This document shows, piece after piece, positions 49,820 through 59,539 of a stretch of DNA of 64,000 nucleotides. Source of the stretch: Methylocystis silviterrae. Lineage in GTDB: Bacteria > Pseudomonadota > Alphaproteobacteria > Rhizobiales > Beijerinckiaceae. The notes beneath the pieces were generated by a model. The model saw only the letters and a program-made list of their open reading frames with translations, did no database searches and was not told the origin of the DNA. Where the stretch lies: NCBI RefSeq assembly GCF_013350005.1, contig NZ_JABVWW010000001.1, forward strand, positions 186,001-250,000, read 5' to 3'. Positions within the stretch are counted from its first letter, which is position 1. Each line of letters starts with the position of its first letter. The position numbers and the translations under genes were made by a program.

Positions 49820-51325
49820 TCACAGTTTGGCGGTTTGCGACGACGACTTCAAAGCATTCTCAATCTCGGCGGCGATCGTCGCCGCATCCTTCGAGGCGTC
49901 GATCTTGAGCCAGTCGATCTCGCCCGTCGCCTTCTCCATTTGCTTGGCCAGCACGTCGCGTGTGGCGTCGGACACGTCGTTGACGCGCGCTTCGACGCGC
50001 GCCGCGCGGCGGTCGAGATCGAGATCGAGCCAGACCCCAAAGAATGGCGCTTGCGCGCCTTCGGCCGCCGCTCTTATCGCTTCGCGATCCTCGGGACGAT
50101 CGAAGACGGCGTCGACGATGACAGGCCAGCCGAGCGCGGCCGTTCGCGCCGATACGTCAAACATCTCGCCATACACCCTCGCCGAAACTGCGCTGGCATA
50201 GGCCTCTTGCGGAAGACGCGCGGTCGGCGCGACGCCGAAGAGCCGTTTGCGAATGCGATCGCTGTTGATGACGCGCGCGCCGGGCGGACATCCGATGACG
50301 GGCGCAAGCGCCGCGGCGACGCTCGATTTTCCTGACCCGCTGAGACCTCCGATTGCAATGACGGCGGCTTTCGCCGGCGCAAGCAGAGTCATCGCGAGAT
50401 CGAAATAGAGGCGCGCGCGTTCGGCGTTGTGTTGCGACGCCTCGACATGCGCGCGTATCGCGGCGCGCAGCGACATGAAGAAGGGAAGCAGCGGCAGGCC
50501 ATCAGTTTCGTCGCGGGCGTCGAGATAGCGGTTCAACGCTAGATTGGCGCAGCCAAACGCGCCGACCCGCCAGAGATCCATCAGCAGGAAGCCGACGTCA
50601 TACAGCACGTCGATTGTTGCGATCTCGTCGTCGAACTCGAGGCAGTCGAAGAGCGTCGGGGCGCCCTCGAACAGACAGATGTTGCGCAGCGTCAGATCGC
50701 CATGGCAGCGGCGCACCTTACCCCGCGCCTTGCGTGCGTCGAGAAGCGCGCCTTGCGCGTCGAGGACTCCGTTGAGGCGCGCGACAAGCACATCGATGTG
50801 CTCGGCGCTTGCGGGCGCCGCGTTGTGCAAGCTCAAAGCCGTATCGTCCAGCGTTCGGCGCATCGCCGCCGCGCCGCCCTTTTCATAGTTCGGCGTCGCC
50901 TCGTCATGGGTCTTCGCGACTCGACGCGCCAGGGCCTCCACCATCGCGGGCGTCAGGCGGCCGTCCTTCGCAATCTGTTCGAAGAGGTCTTCGTCGACGA
51001 AGCGCCGCATGACGACCACGGCGTCGATCATCTCGCCCGCGCCGTCGAGCGTCAGCCGCCCATCCGTCTCGCGGGTCACGCGATGCGCGCCGAGATAAAT
51101 TTCGGGCGCGAAGCTTTTATTGAGCGTCGCTTCGCGCTCGCACATCTCCCATCGGCGGCTCGGCGTCGAGAAGTCGAGATAGGGGAAGACCACCGCCTTC
51201 TTCAGCTTATAGGCGTGCGTTCCGCAGAGCGCGACGACGGAAATGTGAGTCGTGACGAGCCGCTCCGCGCCGCCATCGAGCGAGGCGAGAAAGCGCACGA
51301 CTTCATCTTGCGCGCCAAAATCCAT
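49820..51325 (-). CDS. Two-domain phosphotransferase / P-loop kinase fusion
   Basis: A 501-residue protein made of two kinase-like modules. The N-terminal part (about 1-310) is aminoglycoside-phosphotransferase-like, with HGDLTLRNICLFEG (catalytic loop HGDxxxxN) and FDCLEFDDEIATIDVLYD for the metal-binding Asp. The C-terminal part (about 325-501) is a P-loop kinase with Walker A GGLSGSGKSSVAAAL and the sequence NSDRIRKRLFG. This fusion is widespread in proteobacteria, annotated as bifunctional aminoglycoside phosphotransferase/ATP-binding protein. The physiological substrate is not known; there is no reason to claim antibiotic resistance. Confidence 0.85.
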   Translation of the reverse strand: MDFGAQDEVVRFLASLDGGAERLVTTHISVVALCGTHAYKLKKAVVFPYLDFSTPSRRWEMCEREATLNKSFAPEIYLGAHRVTRETDGRLTLDGAGEMIDAVVVMRRFVDEDLFEQIAKDGRLTPAMVEALARRVAKTHDEATPNYEKGGAAAMRRTLDDTALSLHNAAPASAEHIDVLVARLNGVLDAQGALLDARKARGKVRRCHGDLTLRNICLFEGAPTLFDCLEFDDEIATIDVLYDVGFLLMDLWRVGAFGCANLALNRYLDARDETDGLPLLPFFMSLRAAIRAHVEASQHNAERARLYFDLAMTLLAPAKAAVIAIGGLSGSGKSSVAAALAPVIGCPPGARVINSDRIRKRLFGVAPTARLPQEAYASAVSARVYGEMFDVSARTAALGWPVIVDAVFDRPEDREAIRAAAEGAQAPFFGVWLDLDLDRRAARVEARVNDVSDATRDVLAKQMEKATGEIDWLKIDASKDAATIAAEIENALKSSSQTAKL

Positions 51326-51410
51326 GTGGAGTCTCGGAACTCGCGCCCGCTGACGCCGTGCATGAGGCGAACCGTCCCCCGCGGCCAGTCCGCTTTGGGT
51401 TTGATTCAGC

Positions 51411-51653
51411 CTATTCCATGCCGAGCGCGGAAAGATAGAGGTCGAGGATTTCCTCCTCCTCCTCCCGCTTGTGCTTATCCAGACGGCGTATCGACACGAT
51501 CTTGCGCATCACCTTGGGGTCGAACCCCGTCCCTTTCGCTTCCGCGTAGACGTCCTTGATGTCGTCGCTGATCGCACGCTTTTCCTCCTCGAGCTTCTCG
51601 ATCCGCTCGATGAAGGCGCGCAAATGTCCGCCGTCGACGGCGTTGCTGGTCAT
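51411..51653 (-). CDS. gapR: Nucleoid-associated protein GapR (DUF2312)
   Basis: GapR is a small coiled-coil DNA-binding protein that in Caulobacter clamps overtwisted DNA and helps topoisomerases. The 80-residue sequence shows the whole family: [39 protein letters not shown] and [20 protein letters not shown], ending LYLSALG. The start at 51653 (MTSNAVDGG) matches the usual length. It stands between the kinase fusion and the divergent RDD gene. Confidence 0.93.
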   Translation of the reverse strand: MTSNAVDGGHLRAFIERIEKLEEEKRAISDDIKDVYAEAKGTGFDPKVMRKIVSIRRLDKHKREEEEEILDLYLSALGME

Positions 51654-51842
51654 GTGCAATTCCCGAGGCTGCTCCGGGCGGGCGGGGCGCGCGCCGGATG
51701 GGCGGGAGCCTTGCGACAAACTGGCGGCGCTCGTCAAGGCGGCGGGGCCACTAATCCCCGAATTCCGCACCCCGAGCGGCGCACTTGAAACCGGCCTTAA
51801 GGTCGCCGATCTTTGGCGGGCCACCAGAAAGGCCTTAAATTG

Positions 51843-52325
51843 ATGACCGAGCGGGATCCCTTTTCCAGTCGTGAGCGCCCAATGGCCCCAATCGGGGCGC
51901 GCGCCGCGCCTTACATTCCGCCACAGGCGCTGGAGGGCGTGCGGACGCGCCGCATCATCGCCGTCATGCTCGATTTGATTCTCGTCGCCGGCATGTCGGC
52001 GGCGCTGTTCGTCGCTCTGTTCATCCTCAGCGCCGGATTGTCGGCATTCATCCTGCCGCCGCTGTTTCCGATCGTCGCCTTTTTCTACAATGGTCTGACG
52101 GTGTCGGGGCGGAGAATGGCGACGCCTGGCATGGCGTTCATGGACCTGGAGATGCGCACCATGGACGGAGACCCGGTGCCGTTTCTGCAGGCGGCCGTCC
52201 ATGCCGTGCTGTTTTATGTCACCTGGCTATTCCCGCCGCTGCTGCTACTCTCGCTGTTTATGGGCGACAAGCGCTGCCTGCACGACATGCTCGCGGACGT
52301 CATCGTTTTACGGCGCTCGTCTTAA
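51843..52325 (+). CDS. RDD family membrane protein
   Basis: A 160-residue inner-membrane protein with a polar N-terminus ([13 protein letters not shown]) and three or four hydrophobic segments. The RDD hallmarks are the Arg in [18 protein letters not shown] (with Arg and Asp), the [17 protein letters not shown] segment, and [11 protein letters not shown] near the end. The function of the family is unclear (some act in Na+/H+ exchange). It is followed after 85 bp by the aminoacyltransferase gene bpt, an order I recall in related genomes. Confidence 0.88.
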   Translation: MTERDPFSSRERPMAPIGARAAPYIPPQALEGVRTRRIIAVMLDLILVAGMSAALFVALFILSAGLSAFILPPLFPIVAFFYNGLTVSGRRMATPGMAFMDLEMRTMDGDPVPFLQAAVHAVLFYVTWLFPPLLLLSLFMGDKRCLHDMLADVIVLRRSS

Positions 52326-52410
52326 AATCCGCAACTTCGACGCCGTAAATCTCCCTTGGCGCACGCCATGTGGGCGCTCTAGATTAGTATTGGATCTGGG
52401 ACCTTAGAGC

Positions 52411-53142
52411 GTGACGAAAGAGCCGCGCGACGCGCCGCAATTCTATCTGACCTCTCCGGCGCCGTGCCCCTATTTGCCGGGCCGCGAGGAGCGGAAGGTC
52501 TTCACGCATCTGATCGGGCTGCGCGCGCCCGCGCTCAATGACACGCTGACGCAATCCGGCTTCCGTCGCTCGCAGACCATCGCCTACCGCCCCGCTTGCG
52601 AGCAGTGCCGAGCCTGCGTGTCGGTGCGAGTCAAGATCGACGAGTTCACGCCGTCGCGCGGCATGCGGCGCATCCGCCGGCGTAACGCAGAGCTTGTCGC
52701 CGAAACACGGCCGGCGCGGGCGACGCCTGAGCAATACGCCTTGTTTCGCCGCTACGTCAGCGCCCGCCATTCCGACGGCGGCATGGCCGACATGAGCATG
52801 ATCGACTATCAGATGATGATCGAAGACAGCCACGTCGACACGCGGCTCGTCGAATATCGTCTCGCCCAAGGCAATGGCGAGATCGGCGCGCTCGTCGCCT
52901 GCTGCTTGACTGACCGGCTCTCCGACGGGCTGTCGATGGTCTATTCCTTCTATGAGCCTGAACTCGAGCACAGGTCGCTCGGGGCCTTCATGATTCTGGA
53001 CCATGCGGAGCGCGCCCGCGCCTTTGGTCTGCCGCATGTGTACCTGGGCTATTGGGTCGAAGGTTCGCGCAAGATGGAATATAAGTCGCGCTTCCTGCCT
53101 CAAGAGCGCCTGGGCATGAGCGGCTGGGTTCGCGTGGACTAG
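52411..53142 (+). CDS. bpt: Aspartate/glutamate leucyltransferase (arginyltransferase family)
   Basis: Transfers leucine from Leu-tRNA to N-terminal Asp or Glu, marking proteins for ClpAP by the N-end rule. The 243-residue protein carries the family pattern [46 protein letters not shown] and [18 protein letters not shown]. The GTG start at 52411 gives the expected [10 protein letters not shown]-terminus. Confidence 0.93.
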   Translation: MTKEPRDAPQFYLTSPAPCPYLPGREERKVFTHLIGLRAPALNDTLTQSGFRRSQTIAYRPACEQCRACVSVRVKIDEFTPSRGMRRIRRRNAELVAETRPARATPEQYALFRRYVSARHSDGGMADMSMIDYQMMIEDSHVDTRLVEYRLAQGNGEIGALVACCLTDRLSDGLSMVYSFYEPELEHRSLGAFMILDHAERARAFGLPHVYLGYWVEGSRKMEYKSRFLPQERLGMSGWVRVD

Positions 53143-53273
53143 CCCGGCAGGCCACAAAATCGCCGGACTATTCGCGCCTTGTTAACGCCGAAGATGCACA
53201 ACTCGATCGAAAGAGCCGGCGCGGTCCTCTAGGCGGCGTCGCCTTTCGGCTTGACCGCCGGAATACACCGGCG

Positions 53274-54623
53274 ATGCGATTGGAGCGATCTGTGCGAGAA
53301 TCCGCAATTTTCCAGCTTGCCCGCGGCGCCGCGCTCGTCCTTGGCGCGTTCGCTCTCACGCCCGCCTCAGCCGCCTGGGACCAGGACGGACAGGCCGAGT
53401 GGGCGCAGCGTTATGACGCCGACGCCCGCCTGACCGTCTCGCGCTCGACGACCCCCATACTTTCGACTCATACGGTGGCCGCCACGGAAGCGGCGATCGA
53501 GCGCTTGCGCGAAATCGCGGCCAATGGCGGCTGGCCGCAGGTGCCGGCCGGCCAACAGCTGCGGCTGGGCTCGAACAGTCCGGTGGTCTCGGCGTTACGC
53601 CGCCGCCTGGTCGTCTCCGGCGACATTGGGGCCGAAACCGGCGCGAGCCCGGTGTTCGACTCCTATGTCGAAGCGGCGGTGCGCCGGTTTCAGGCGCGCC
53701 ACGGCATCATTCCGACCGGCGTCGTCAATCAGCAGACCGTTCAGGCGATGAATGTGCCGGCTGAGACCCGGCTGAAGCAGCTCGAGACCAACCTGGTGCG
53801 TCTGCGTAGTTTTTCACACGGCCTCGGCAACCGCTACGTCACCGCCAACATCCCGGCCGCTTCGGTGGAGACAGTCGAGAACGGCGAGGTCGTCACCCAT
53901 CACATGGCCGGCGTCGGCAAGATCGACCGCCAGTCGCCGGTGATGCAGACCAAGGCGATCCAGGTCAACTTCAATCCGTTCTGGACCGTGCCGGCGTCGG
54001 TGATCCGCAAGGATTTGATCCCCAAGATGCAGGCGGATCCAAACTACCTCAACGCCAATCACATCCGCGTCTACGGCAAGGACAATCAGGAGCTACAGCC
54101 CGAGCAGATCAATTGGCGCTCGCTCGACGCGCTCAATTTCCGCTTCCGCCAGGACATCGGCGGGGATTTCAACTCGCTTGGCGTCGTGCGCATCGACATC
54201 GCCAACCCCTACGGCGTTTACATGCACGACACGCCCGCTAAAGGCGTTTTTGGCGACGACTTCCGCTTCGTCTCTTCGGGCTGCATCCGGCTTCAGAACG
54301 TTCGCGACTATGTCGCCTGGCTCTTGAAGGAGACGCCCGGCTGGGACCGCGACCACATTGACGAGGTGATCGCCTCCGGCGAACGCGTGGACGTCAAGAT
54401 CACGCCGGCCGTGCCGGTCTACTGGGTCTACATCACCGCGTGGGCGGCGCCGGACGGCGTCACCCAGTTCCGCGACGACATCTACCAGCGCGACGGGCTT
54501 GGCGTGCGGTCCGCCGGGGCCGATTCGCCGGCGCCGACAGTGGTGCAGGCGGCGCGTCCGGTGCGCGGCGAAGGACTGTTCCCGAGCGACGACGACAGCT
54601 ATTTTGAGGAGCGTCCCCGGTAA
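53274..54623 (+). CDS. L,D-transpeptidase (YkuD) with peptidoglycan-binding domain
   Basis: A periplasmic cysteine transpeptidase predicted to make L,D cross-links or attach proteins to peptidoglycan. The 449-residue precursor has a signal peptide (ends ASA), a PG-binding type 1 domain (about 105-165, VVSALRRRLVVSGDIG to VEAAVRRFQARHGI), and a YkuD domain with HDTPAKGVFGDDF, VSSGCIRLQN (Cys C337, with the preceding Ser-Gly) and the arginine. The layout is that of the alphaproteobacterial YcbB-like branch. The start could also be the GTG at 53292, preceded by GGAGCG; either gives a signal peptide. Confidence 0.9.
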   Translation: MRLERSVRESAIFQLARGAALVLGAFALTPASAAWDQDGQAEWAQRYDADARLTVSRSTTPILSTHTVAATEAAIERLREIAANGGWPQVPAGQQLRLGSNSPVVSALRRRLVVSGDIGAETGASPVFDSYVEAAVRRFQARHGIIPTGVVNQQTVQAMNVPAETRLKQLETNLVRLRSFSHGLGNRYVTANIPAASVETVENGEVVTHHMAGVGKIDRQSPVMQTKAIQVNFNPFWTVPASVIRKDLIPKMQADPNYLNANHIRVYGKDNQELQPEQINWRSLDALNFRFRQDIGGDFNSLGVVRIDIANPYGVYMHDTPAKGVFGDDFRFVSSGCIRLQNVRDYVAWLLKETPGWDRDHIDEVIASGERVDVKITPAVPVYWVYITAWAAPDGVTQFRDDIYQRDGLGVRSAGADSPAPTVVQAARPVRGEGLFPSDDDSYFEERPR

Positions 54624-54632
54624 CTGCGGCGC

Positions 54633-55055
54633 TTATTGCGCCGCAGCGGCGCTGCGCGACGCGCGCCAGGTTCCGCCGCAAAGGTCGGTCGACGATGACC
54701 AAGGGCCGGAGCCCCTGCCGCCCCGCAGCGTTCCGTGGAAGCGCACGACCCGCTCGCCGTCGCCGGTGAATCGCGCCACGATTGTGCCGTCCTCGTCAAC
54801 ATAGCCCCAGAATGAGGCAGCCGGCCCCGGCGCGGCGGCGATTTTATTGCCGACGATGTCGAAAGACGGCGGAATGAGACTGCGACACTCTCCGACGGTC
54901 GTCGTCGCTTCGATGTTCCATCTGCCGTTTGGATCGCCGACCGGGCCTGTCAGGGCTCGTTCGTTGTCCGGCTGCGCCCTTTGGCCCCGCGGCTGCTTGG
55001 CGGACGCTCCCTGGGCCGCTACGCAGACCACAAGCGCCAACGCTAGAGTTCTCAT
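54633..55055 (-). CDS. Small exported hypothetical protein
   Basis: A 140-residue precursor with a signal peptide (ends AQGASA). The mature part has a cysteine pair (GECRS and DLCGG), and beta-type segments such as GRWNIEATTTVGEC, ASFWGYVDEDGTIVARFTG and RFHGTLRGGRGSGPW. It looks like a lipocalin-style beta-barrel fragment but I do not recognise a named family. The ATG overlaps the mutA stop by ATGA, so it would be co-translated with mutA, which is odd for an exported protein. Confidence 0.65.
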   Translation of the reverse strand: MRTLALALVVCVAAQGASAKQPRGQRAQPDNERALTGPVGDPNGRWNIEATTTVGECRSLIPPSFDIVGNKIAAAPGPAASFWGYVDEDGTIVARFTGDGERVVRFHGTLRGGRGSGPWSSSTDLCGGTWRASRSAAAAQ

Positions 55056-56917
55056 TTGGCCTCCGAAAGCGCGCGTCGCAGCGCGCCGTGCATGTCGCAG
55101 CCTGCGTAGATAAACTCTGTCACGCCCGCATGGCGCAGACGCTCCTCGAGGTCGCCCGGCCGGCCGGCGAGATAAAGCCCAGCGCCTGCGCCCTTTAGCG
55201 CCAGCGCCGCCGTTTCAGCCGAGTCTCCGTAGATCCTGTCGGACGAACAGAGGCAAGCGAGTTTGGCGCCACACTCCCGGTAGGCGTCGACCAATTCGGT
55301 CGTGGACTCGGTTTCGGGTCCAAAAACCGCTTCGACGCCGCCGGCCTCGAAAAAATTCTTGGCGAAATTCGCTCGCGCGGTGAATGCCGCGACGGGGCCG
55401 AGATTTGCGAGGAAAATCTTCGGGCGAACGCCCAACTTGGCGAGGCGCTCATCCGACTCTTCACGCAGCCGCTCGAAGGGCTCGGCGAGACGGCTTGGCG
55501 CAAGCGGAGCGCACTTTCGCGCGCCTTTTGGCGGCTCAACGGTTTCAGCCGCTGCGTCATAGGGCGCGAGAACGTCGAGCGCGCCCTCGTGAATGTCGGG
55601 AAACTGGTTCGCGCCGATGAGCTTATCCTTGGCGCGCGCGACGTTCTTCGCACGCAACGCGGCGGCTTCGGCGACGCCCGCCTGAAAGGCTCCCGTCTCC
55701 AACGCTTTGGGAAGGCCGCCTTCCGCCTCGATCTGCTGAAAAAGCCCCCACGCCCGCGCGCACAGCGCGTCTGTCAGCGCCTCGAAGCCGCCCGCGCCGC
55801 TCGTCGGATCGTCGACGGCGTCGATATGGGATTCGTCCTGCAGCACGAGCTGGGTGTCTCGCGCCAGCCGCCGCGCGAATTCGTCGGGGGCGCCGAGCGC
55901 CTGGGTGAAGGGGAGCACGGAGACGGCGTCGGCGCCGCCGATCGCCGCCGAGAACGCGGCGAGCGTCCCACGCAAAATATTGTTCCACGGGTCGCGCCGC
56001 GACATCATCCGCCAGCCTGTCTCGGCGAAGACCAGCGCCGGCTTGGGAGAGAGGCCGCAGGCCTCTTCAACGCGCGCCCAAAGGCGCCGCGCGGCGCGGA
56101 ATTTGGCGACGCCCAGCAATTCGTCGGCGTCGGCGCAGAATCGGAATGCGATCAGATCGCGCGCCGAATCGAGGTCGACTCCGGCGTCCGCCAGCGCGCG
56201 GAGATAGGCGAGCCCGGAAGAAAGCGCGAAAGCCAGCTCCTGCGACTCGGTCCCGCCCGCCGAATGCACGACGCGGGCGTCGGCGACGGCGGTCGCGTAG
56301 ACGAAGCCGGCGTCGGCGGCCGCCTTCACGTCCCGCGCGAAGCTTCGGGAGACTTGCGTCCAGGGCTCCGCAGCGAATCCGTGCCGCGCCTGCGCGCCCA
56401 GCGGATCGAAGCCCATCGAAACGCGGGTGAGCGACGGTTCAATATGTTGGCGGTCGACAAAACGCATGAGCGCCTGCGCGGCGCCAGGCGCGCGCGGCGA
56501 AGAGTCCAACGTCAGCGGAATGCCGTAGTCGAGGCGAACATTGGCGAGCGCGTGAGCGATTGCGTCATCGTCGTCGCCGACGAGACCCCCGCCGTAGGCG
56601 CCGATCGAGCCGGCGAAAACGAGATGCAGTCCGTCGGCGCCGCCGTCGAGGTCCAGCAGCGCCAAGCGGTTGGCGGCCTCTGCGTTGGGGACGTCGACGC
56701 GCGCGAGAATCGCCCAGCGGCCGGGGGTTTTGCGTAGCACGGGGAAGGGCGAACCGGCGGCGCGGGCGTAGATGGGCTCAATGGAAAGCCCGTCATAGCT
56801 CTTGGAGACGAGCGTTTCGAAGGACGCGCCTTTGAGCGCCCGCTCAACAAGAACGCGCCACTGCGCGTCAGTGGCCTGCGGAAAGACCCCCGCCAGCGCC
56901 GTCTCCTGTCCCGTCAT
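55052..56917 (-). CDS. mutA: Methylmalonyl-CoA mutase small (beta) subunit
   Basis: The small chain of heterodimeric methylmalonyl-CoA mutase, which interconverts methylmalonyl-CoA and succinyl-CoA with the MutB chain. The 621-residue protein has a TIM-barrel half (WNNILRGTLAAFSAAIGGADAVSVLPF across two pieces, DPTSGAGGFEALTDA) and a C-terminal flavodoxin-like half (IFLANLGPVAAFTARANF). As in known small subunits, the cobalamin-ligand DxHxxG is absent. The gene is not adjacent to mutB. ATG at 56917 gives MTGQETALAGVFPQATDAQW. With pccB at 34299 it belongs to the propionyl-CoA route. The small exported gene follows by ATGA overlap. Confidence 0.9.
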   Translation of the reverse strand: MTGQETALAGVFPQATDAQWRVLVERALKGASFETLVSKSYDGLSIEPIYARAAGSPFPVLRKTPGRWAILARVDVPNAEAANRLALLDLDGGADGLHLVFAGSIGAYGGGLVGDDDDAIAHALANVRLDYGIPLTLDSSPRAPGAAQALMRFVDRQHIEPSLTRVSMGFDPLGAQARHGFAAEPWTQVSRSFARDVKAAADAGFVYATAVADARVVHSAGGTESQELAFALSSGLAYLRALADAGVDLDSARDLIAFRFCADADELLGVAKFRAARRLWARVEEACGLSPKPALVFAETGWRMMSRRDPWNNILRGTLAAFSAAIGGADAVSVLPFTQALGAPDEFARRLARDTQLVLQDESHIDAVDDPTSGAGGFEALTDALCARAWGLFQQIEAEGGLPKALETGAFQAGVAEAAALRAKNVARAKDKLIGANQFPDIHEGALDVLAPYDAAAETVEPPKGARKCAPLAPSRLAEPFERLREESDERLAKLGVRPKIFLANLGPVAAFTARANFAKNFFEAGGVEAVFGPETESTTELVDAYRECGAKLACLCSSDRIYGDSAETAALALKGAGAGLYLAGRPGDLEERLRHAGVTEFIYAGCDMHGALRRALSEAK

Positions 56918-57208
56918 GTTCGCTGTCGCCCTCCGTTGTTTCGGGCGGCGTTTTCGCATGAAGCGCTCCGCCGGGCCACTGCAAATCCGCCGAGGGCGCG
57001 GCGGGCTTTATTTTCGAGGCCAAACGCCTTAACCAGTGCCGACTGCGCCCGAGGGCGGGAAAAGGGGCGCTGGAGCGGAAGAGCCAGAGGCGGGCGGTTC
57101 TGGCCACGCGCCCAGATTTAAAGGCGCTGGATCGGCGCCGCCGCGTCAATGCGTCGCGCGCGAGCGCGAGTTGTCGTGGGCGGCGCAGAGCCTGAAACGG
57201 AGGGATTC

Positions 57209-57484
57209 GTGACTGATAATCCGCAGGACAAGAATCAGCTCGTCGACGAGATCATCGAAGTGATCGCGTCGGAAGGCATGGTCGACAAAAGCAAGATCAC
57301 CCCCGACGCGTCGATCGAGAGCCTCGACCTCAAATCCGTCGACATCGTTATGATTCTCACGGCGCTGGAGGAGAAGTTCAACGTCTACATCCCCATGGAC
57401 GGGTCGCTGCAGGAAGCCAAAGACGTCAAAAGTCTGATCGAGGCGATCGCGGACCACATCCAGAAAGAGCGCGAGAAGCAGTAA
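57209..57484 (+). CDS. Acyl carrier protein, specialised
   Basis: A 91-residue carrier protein carrying acyl groups on a phosphopantetheine arm. The attachment serine is S43 in the variant motif LDLKSVDIV, not the DSLDTVE of housekeeping AcpP. The helices are acidic (DEIIEVIASEGMVDKSKI, ADHIQKEREKQ). GTG at 57209 follows CGGAGGGA. The ketosynthase starts directly after the stop (TAAATG), so the ACP heads a seven-gene plus-strand operon. Confidence 0.88.
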   Translation: MTDNPQDKNQLVDEIIEVIASEGMVDKSKITPDASIESLDLKSVDIVMILTALEEKFNVYIPMDGSLQEAKDVKSLIEAIADHIQKEREKQ

Positions 57485-58720
57485 ATGGCATTCTCGCGAG
57501 CGCGGGCCGAGGGGCGCCGCGTCGTCATTTCTGGCATGGGCGCGGTTGGCGCCTCTGGAGTCGGCGCGCAAAAGCTGTGGGAAGCGGCGCGCGACGGCGT
57601 CGCCCAGATTCGTCCGCTCAAGACAGAGCGCCCTTATGACGGGCGCATCAAGATCGCGGCGCAGGTCCCCGACTTCAATCCCGCCGACTACATCGAACCC
57701 AACGTTCTTCCGTTCTGCGATCCCTTTACGCAGTTCTGCATCGTCGCCGCCGACGAAGCGGTGGCGCAGGCGGGTTTCGGACGCAAGGACGTCGCCGGGC
57801 CGAGAACGGCCGTCATCATCGGCTCCGGCATCGGCGGCATGACGACGATCGAGGACGGCATCTACCGCTATTATGTCGAAGGAACGCGGCCCGAGATGTT
57901 GAGCGTTCCCAAGCTCATCCCGAGCGCCGCGCCTGCGACCCTGGGGATGCGCTATTCTTGCCACGGCCCGACATTCGCGATCGGAAGCGCCTGCTCCTCG
58001 GCGACGCAGTCGATCGGACTTGGCATGCAGATGATCCGACAGGGCCTTGTGGACAAGGCCATCGTCGGCGGCGCCGAGGCCTGCGTCATCAACGCGACGA
58101 TCCGCGCGTGGGAAGGCCTTCGCGTGCTGAGCCCGAATTTGTGCCGCCCCTTCTCCAAAGGCCGCAACGGCATGTCGCTTGGCGAAGGCGCGGCGGTTTT
58201 CGTCCTGGAAACGGAGGAGGCGGCGCGAGCGCGCGGCCACGCGCCCCTATGCGAACTCGCCGGCTACGGCACGACGAGCGACGCCAAGGATCCCGTGCGG
58301 CCGGATCTTGAAGGCGCGTCGAACGCGATCGCCCTGGCGCTCGAAGATGCGGGAATGGCTCCGCAGGAGATTCATTACGTCAACGCGCACGGCACCGCGA
58401 CCCACGCCAACGACATCACCGAAGCCGAAGCGATTCTGCGCGTGTTTGGCGATTATGGACGGGTCGTGCCGGTGTCGTCGACGAAACCTATTCACGGCCA
58501 CGCGCTCGGCGCGAGCGGCGGCTTGGAACTCGCCATCACCATACAGGCGCTTCGCGAACAGATCGCGCCGCCGACCATCAATTTTCTGGAGCACGACCCC
58601 AAGTGCCCGCTTGACGTCGTCCCGAACGCGGCGCGCAAGCACAAGATCGACGCCGCCATGTCGAACTCCTTCGCTTTCGGAGGGATCAACGCCGTGCTGA
58701 TCGTGCGTCATGCAGTCTGA
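57485..58720 (+). CDS. Beta-ketoacyl-ACP synthase, FabF type
   Basis: A 411-residue KAS II-type condensing enzyme, extending an acyl-ACP with malonyl-ACP. The triad is complete: C170 in GSACSSATQS, H302 in NAHGTATHAND and H337 in PIHGHALGASGG. MSLGEGAAVFVLE and NSFAFGGINAVL are also typical. Residues 110-140 (SGIGGMTTIEDG) are like FabF. It follows the dedicated ACP without a gap and overlaps the hot-dog gene that follows by 11 bp. It would act in chain building for the lipid made by this operon. Confidence 0.9.
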   Translation: MAFSRARAEGRRVVISGMGAVGASGVGAQKLWEAARDGVAQIRPLKTERPYDGRIKIAAQVPDFNPADYIEPNVLPFCDPFTQFCIVAADEAVAQAGFGRKDVAGPRTAVIIGSGIGGMTTIEDGIYRYYVEGTRPEMLSVPKLIPSAAPATLGMRYSCHGPTFAIGSACSSATQSIGLGMQMIRQGLVDKAIVGGAEACVINATIRAWEGLRVLSPNLCRPFSKGRNGMSLGEGAAVFVLETEEAARARGHAPLCELAGYGTTSDAKDPVRPDLEGASNAIALALEDAGMAPQEIHYVNAHGTATHANDITEAEAILRVFGDYGRVVPVSSTKPIHGHALGASGGLELAITIQALREQIAPPTINFLEHDPKCPLDVVPNAARKHKIDAAMSNSFAFGGINAVLIVRHAV

Positions 58721-59105
58721 CCGGCCGCTTGCGCTGGGGCCTTTTCGGCTGCGCGTTGATCCGGCGCGCGCCGCGGCCTATGCGCAAGAAACCGGCGGCG
58801 ACGGCGCAAGCGTTCCGCTCGCCTATCCGGCGATCTGGCTTGCCGAGCCTTCGCTTTTTTCGGTTGTGCGCGACCTTTGCGCCCGGCGCGACGTCGTGCC
58901 GGTGCATGAGTCGCAGAGCTTTTCCTATGACGCGCCCCTCGTCGCGGGTGAGAGTTACGACTTGAGCGTCACCATGAGCAGCGACGAAGAGCCGCCGCGT
59001 CTGACGATGGTCGGGACAGTCGCAACGCCGCAAGGCGAGCCTTGCGCACGAATCGAAACCATATTGCGGCTCGTGCCGCGCGCGGGATTTGGAAGCGCGT
59101 CATGA
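58710..59105 (+). CDS. Hot-dog-fold protein, MaoC N-terminal-like
   Basis: A 131-residue protein resembling the N-terminal half of double-hot-dog dehydratases (FAS1_DH-like). It shows PLAYPAIWLAEPSLFSVVRDL, VPVHESQSFSYDAPLVAGE and VGTVATPQGEPCARIETIL, but lacks the Asp-His hydratase motif, which the next gene has. The two would form a heterodimer giving one complete dehydratase, as in MaoC-type pairs. Start overlaps the ketosynthase stop; stop overlaps the next start by ATGA. Family assignment is moderate. Confidence 0.7.
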   Translation: MQSDRPLALGPFRLRVDPARAAAYAQETGGDGASVPLAYPAIWLAEPSLFSVVRDLCARRDVVPVHESQSFSYDAPLVAGESYDLSVTMSSDEEPPRLTMVGTVATPQGEPCARIETILRLVPRAGFGSAS

Positions 59106-59506
59106 GCGATCCCATCAAGGTCGGCGACAAACTGCCGGAGACCGTCATAGGCCCATTCGACGCGCCTTCGCTTGCGCGCTACGCCGAGGTCTCGGGCGAC
59201 GCCAATCCATTGCATCTCGACGACGCCGTGGCGGCGGCGATCGGGCTCGCCGCGCCGCCGGTACATGGCATGAAGCTTCTGGCTGCGTTTGAACCGATGC
59301 TGAGGGCCTGGCGCGGCGACCTCGTCATCGCTTCGCTTGCGGGGAAGTTCGTGCAGCCGATCTTGCGCGGCGAGACCGTCAGGCTGTCGGGCCGCGTGTT
59401 GCGCGCCACCGAAAACGAGATTTTCGTCCGTCTGGTGGCCTATGGCGCGGCGCGGGCGCCCGGCATCGTCGGCGAAGCGACCTTGCGGCCGAGGGCGGCC
59501 ACATGA
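59102..59506 (+). CDS. MaoC family (R)-specific dehydratase
   Basis: A 134-residue hot-dog hydratase/dehydratase removing water from 3-hydroxyacyl chains. The catalytic Asp-His motif is intact in YAEVSGDANPLHLDD, followed by GLAAPPVHGMKLLAAFEP. The start at 59102 overlaps the previous stop (ATGA); together with the protein encoded there it probably makes a split double-hot-dog enzyme. Substrate is likely acyl-ACP of the operon carrier; inference. Confidence 0.88.
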   Translation: MSDPIKVGDKLPETVIGPFDAPSLARYAEVSGDANPLHLDDAVAAAIGLAAPPVHGMKLLAAFEPMLRAWRGDLVIASLAGKFVQPILRGETVRLSGRVLRATENEIFVRLVAYGAARAPGIVGEATLRPRAAT

Positions 59507-59539
59507 ATGATCGGCTGCGCCGTGGAGCGGGGCGCGCAT

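Noticed and set aside
49820-51325. Aminoglycoside resistance gene
   Set aside because: The phosphotransferase-like half is part of a widespread chromosomal fusion with a P-loop kinase; nothing supports a resistance function.
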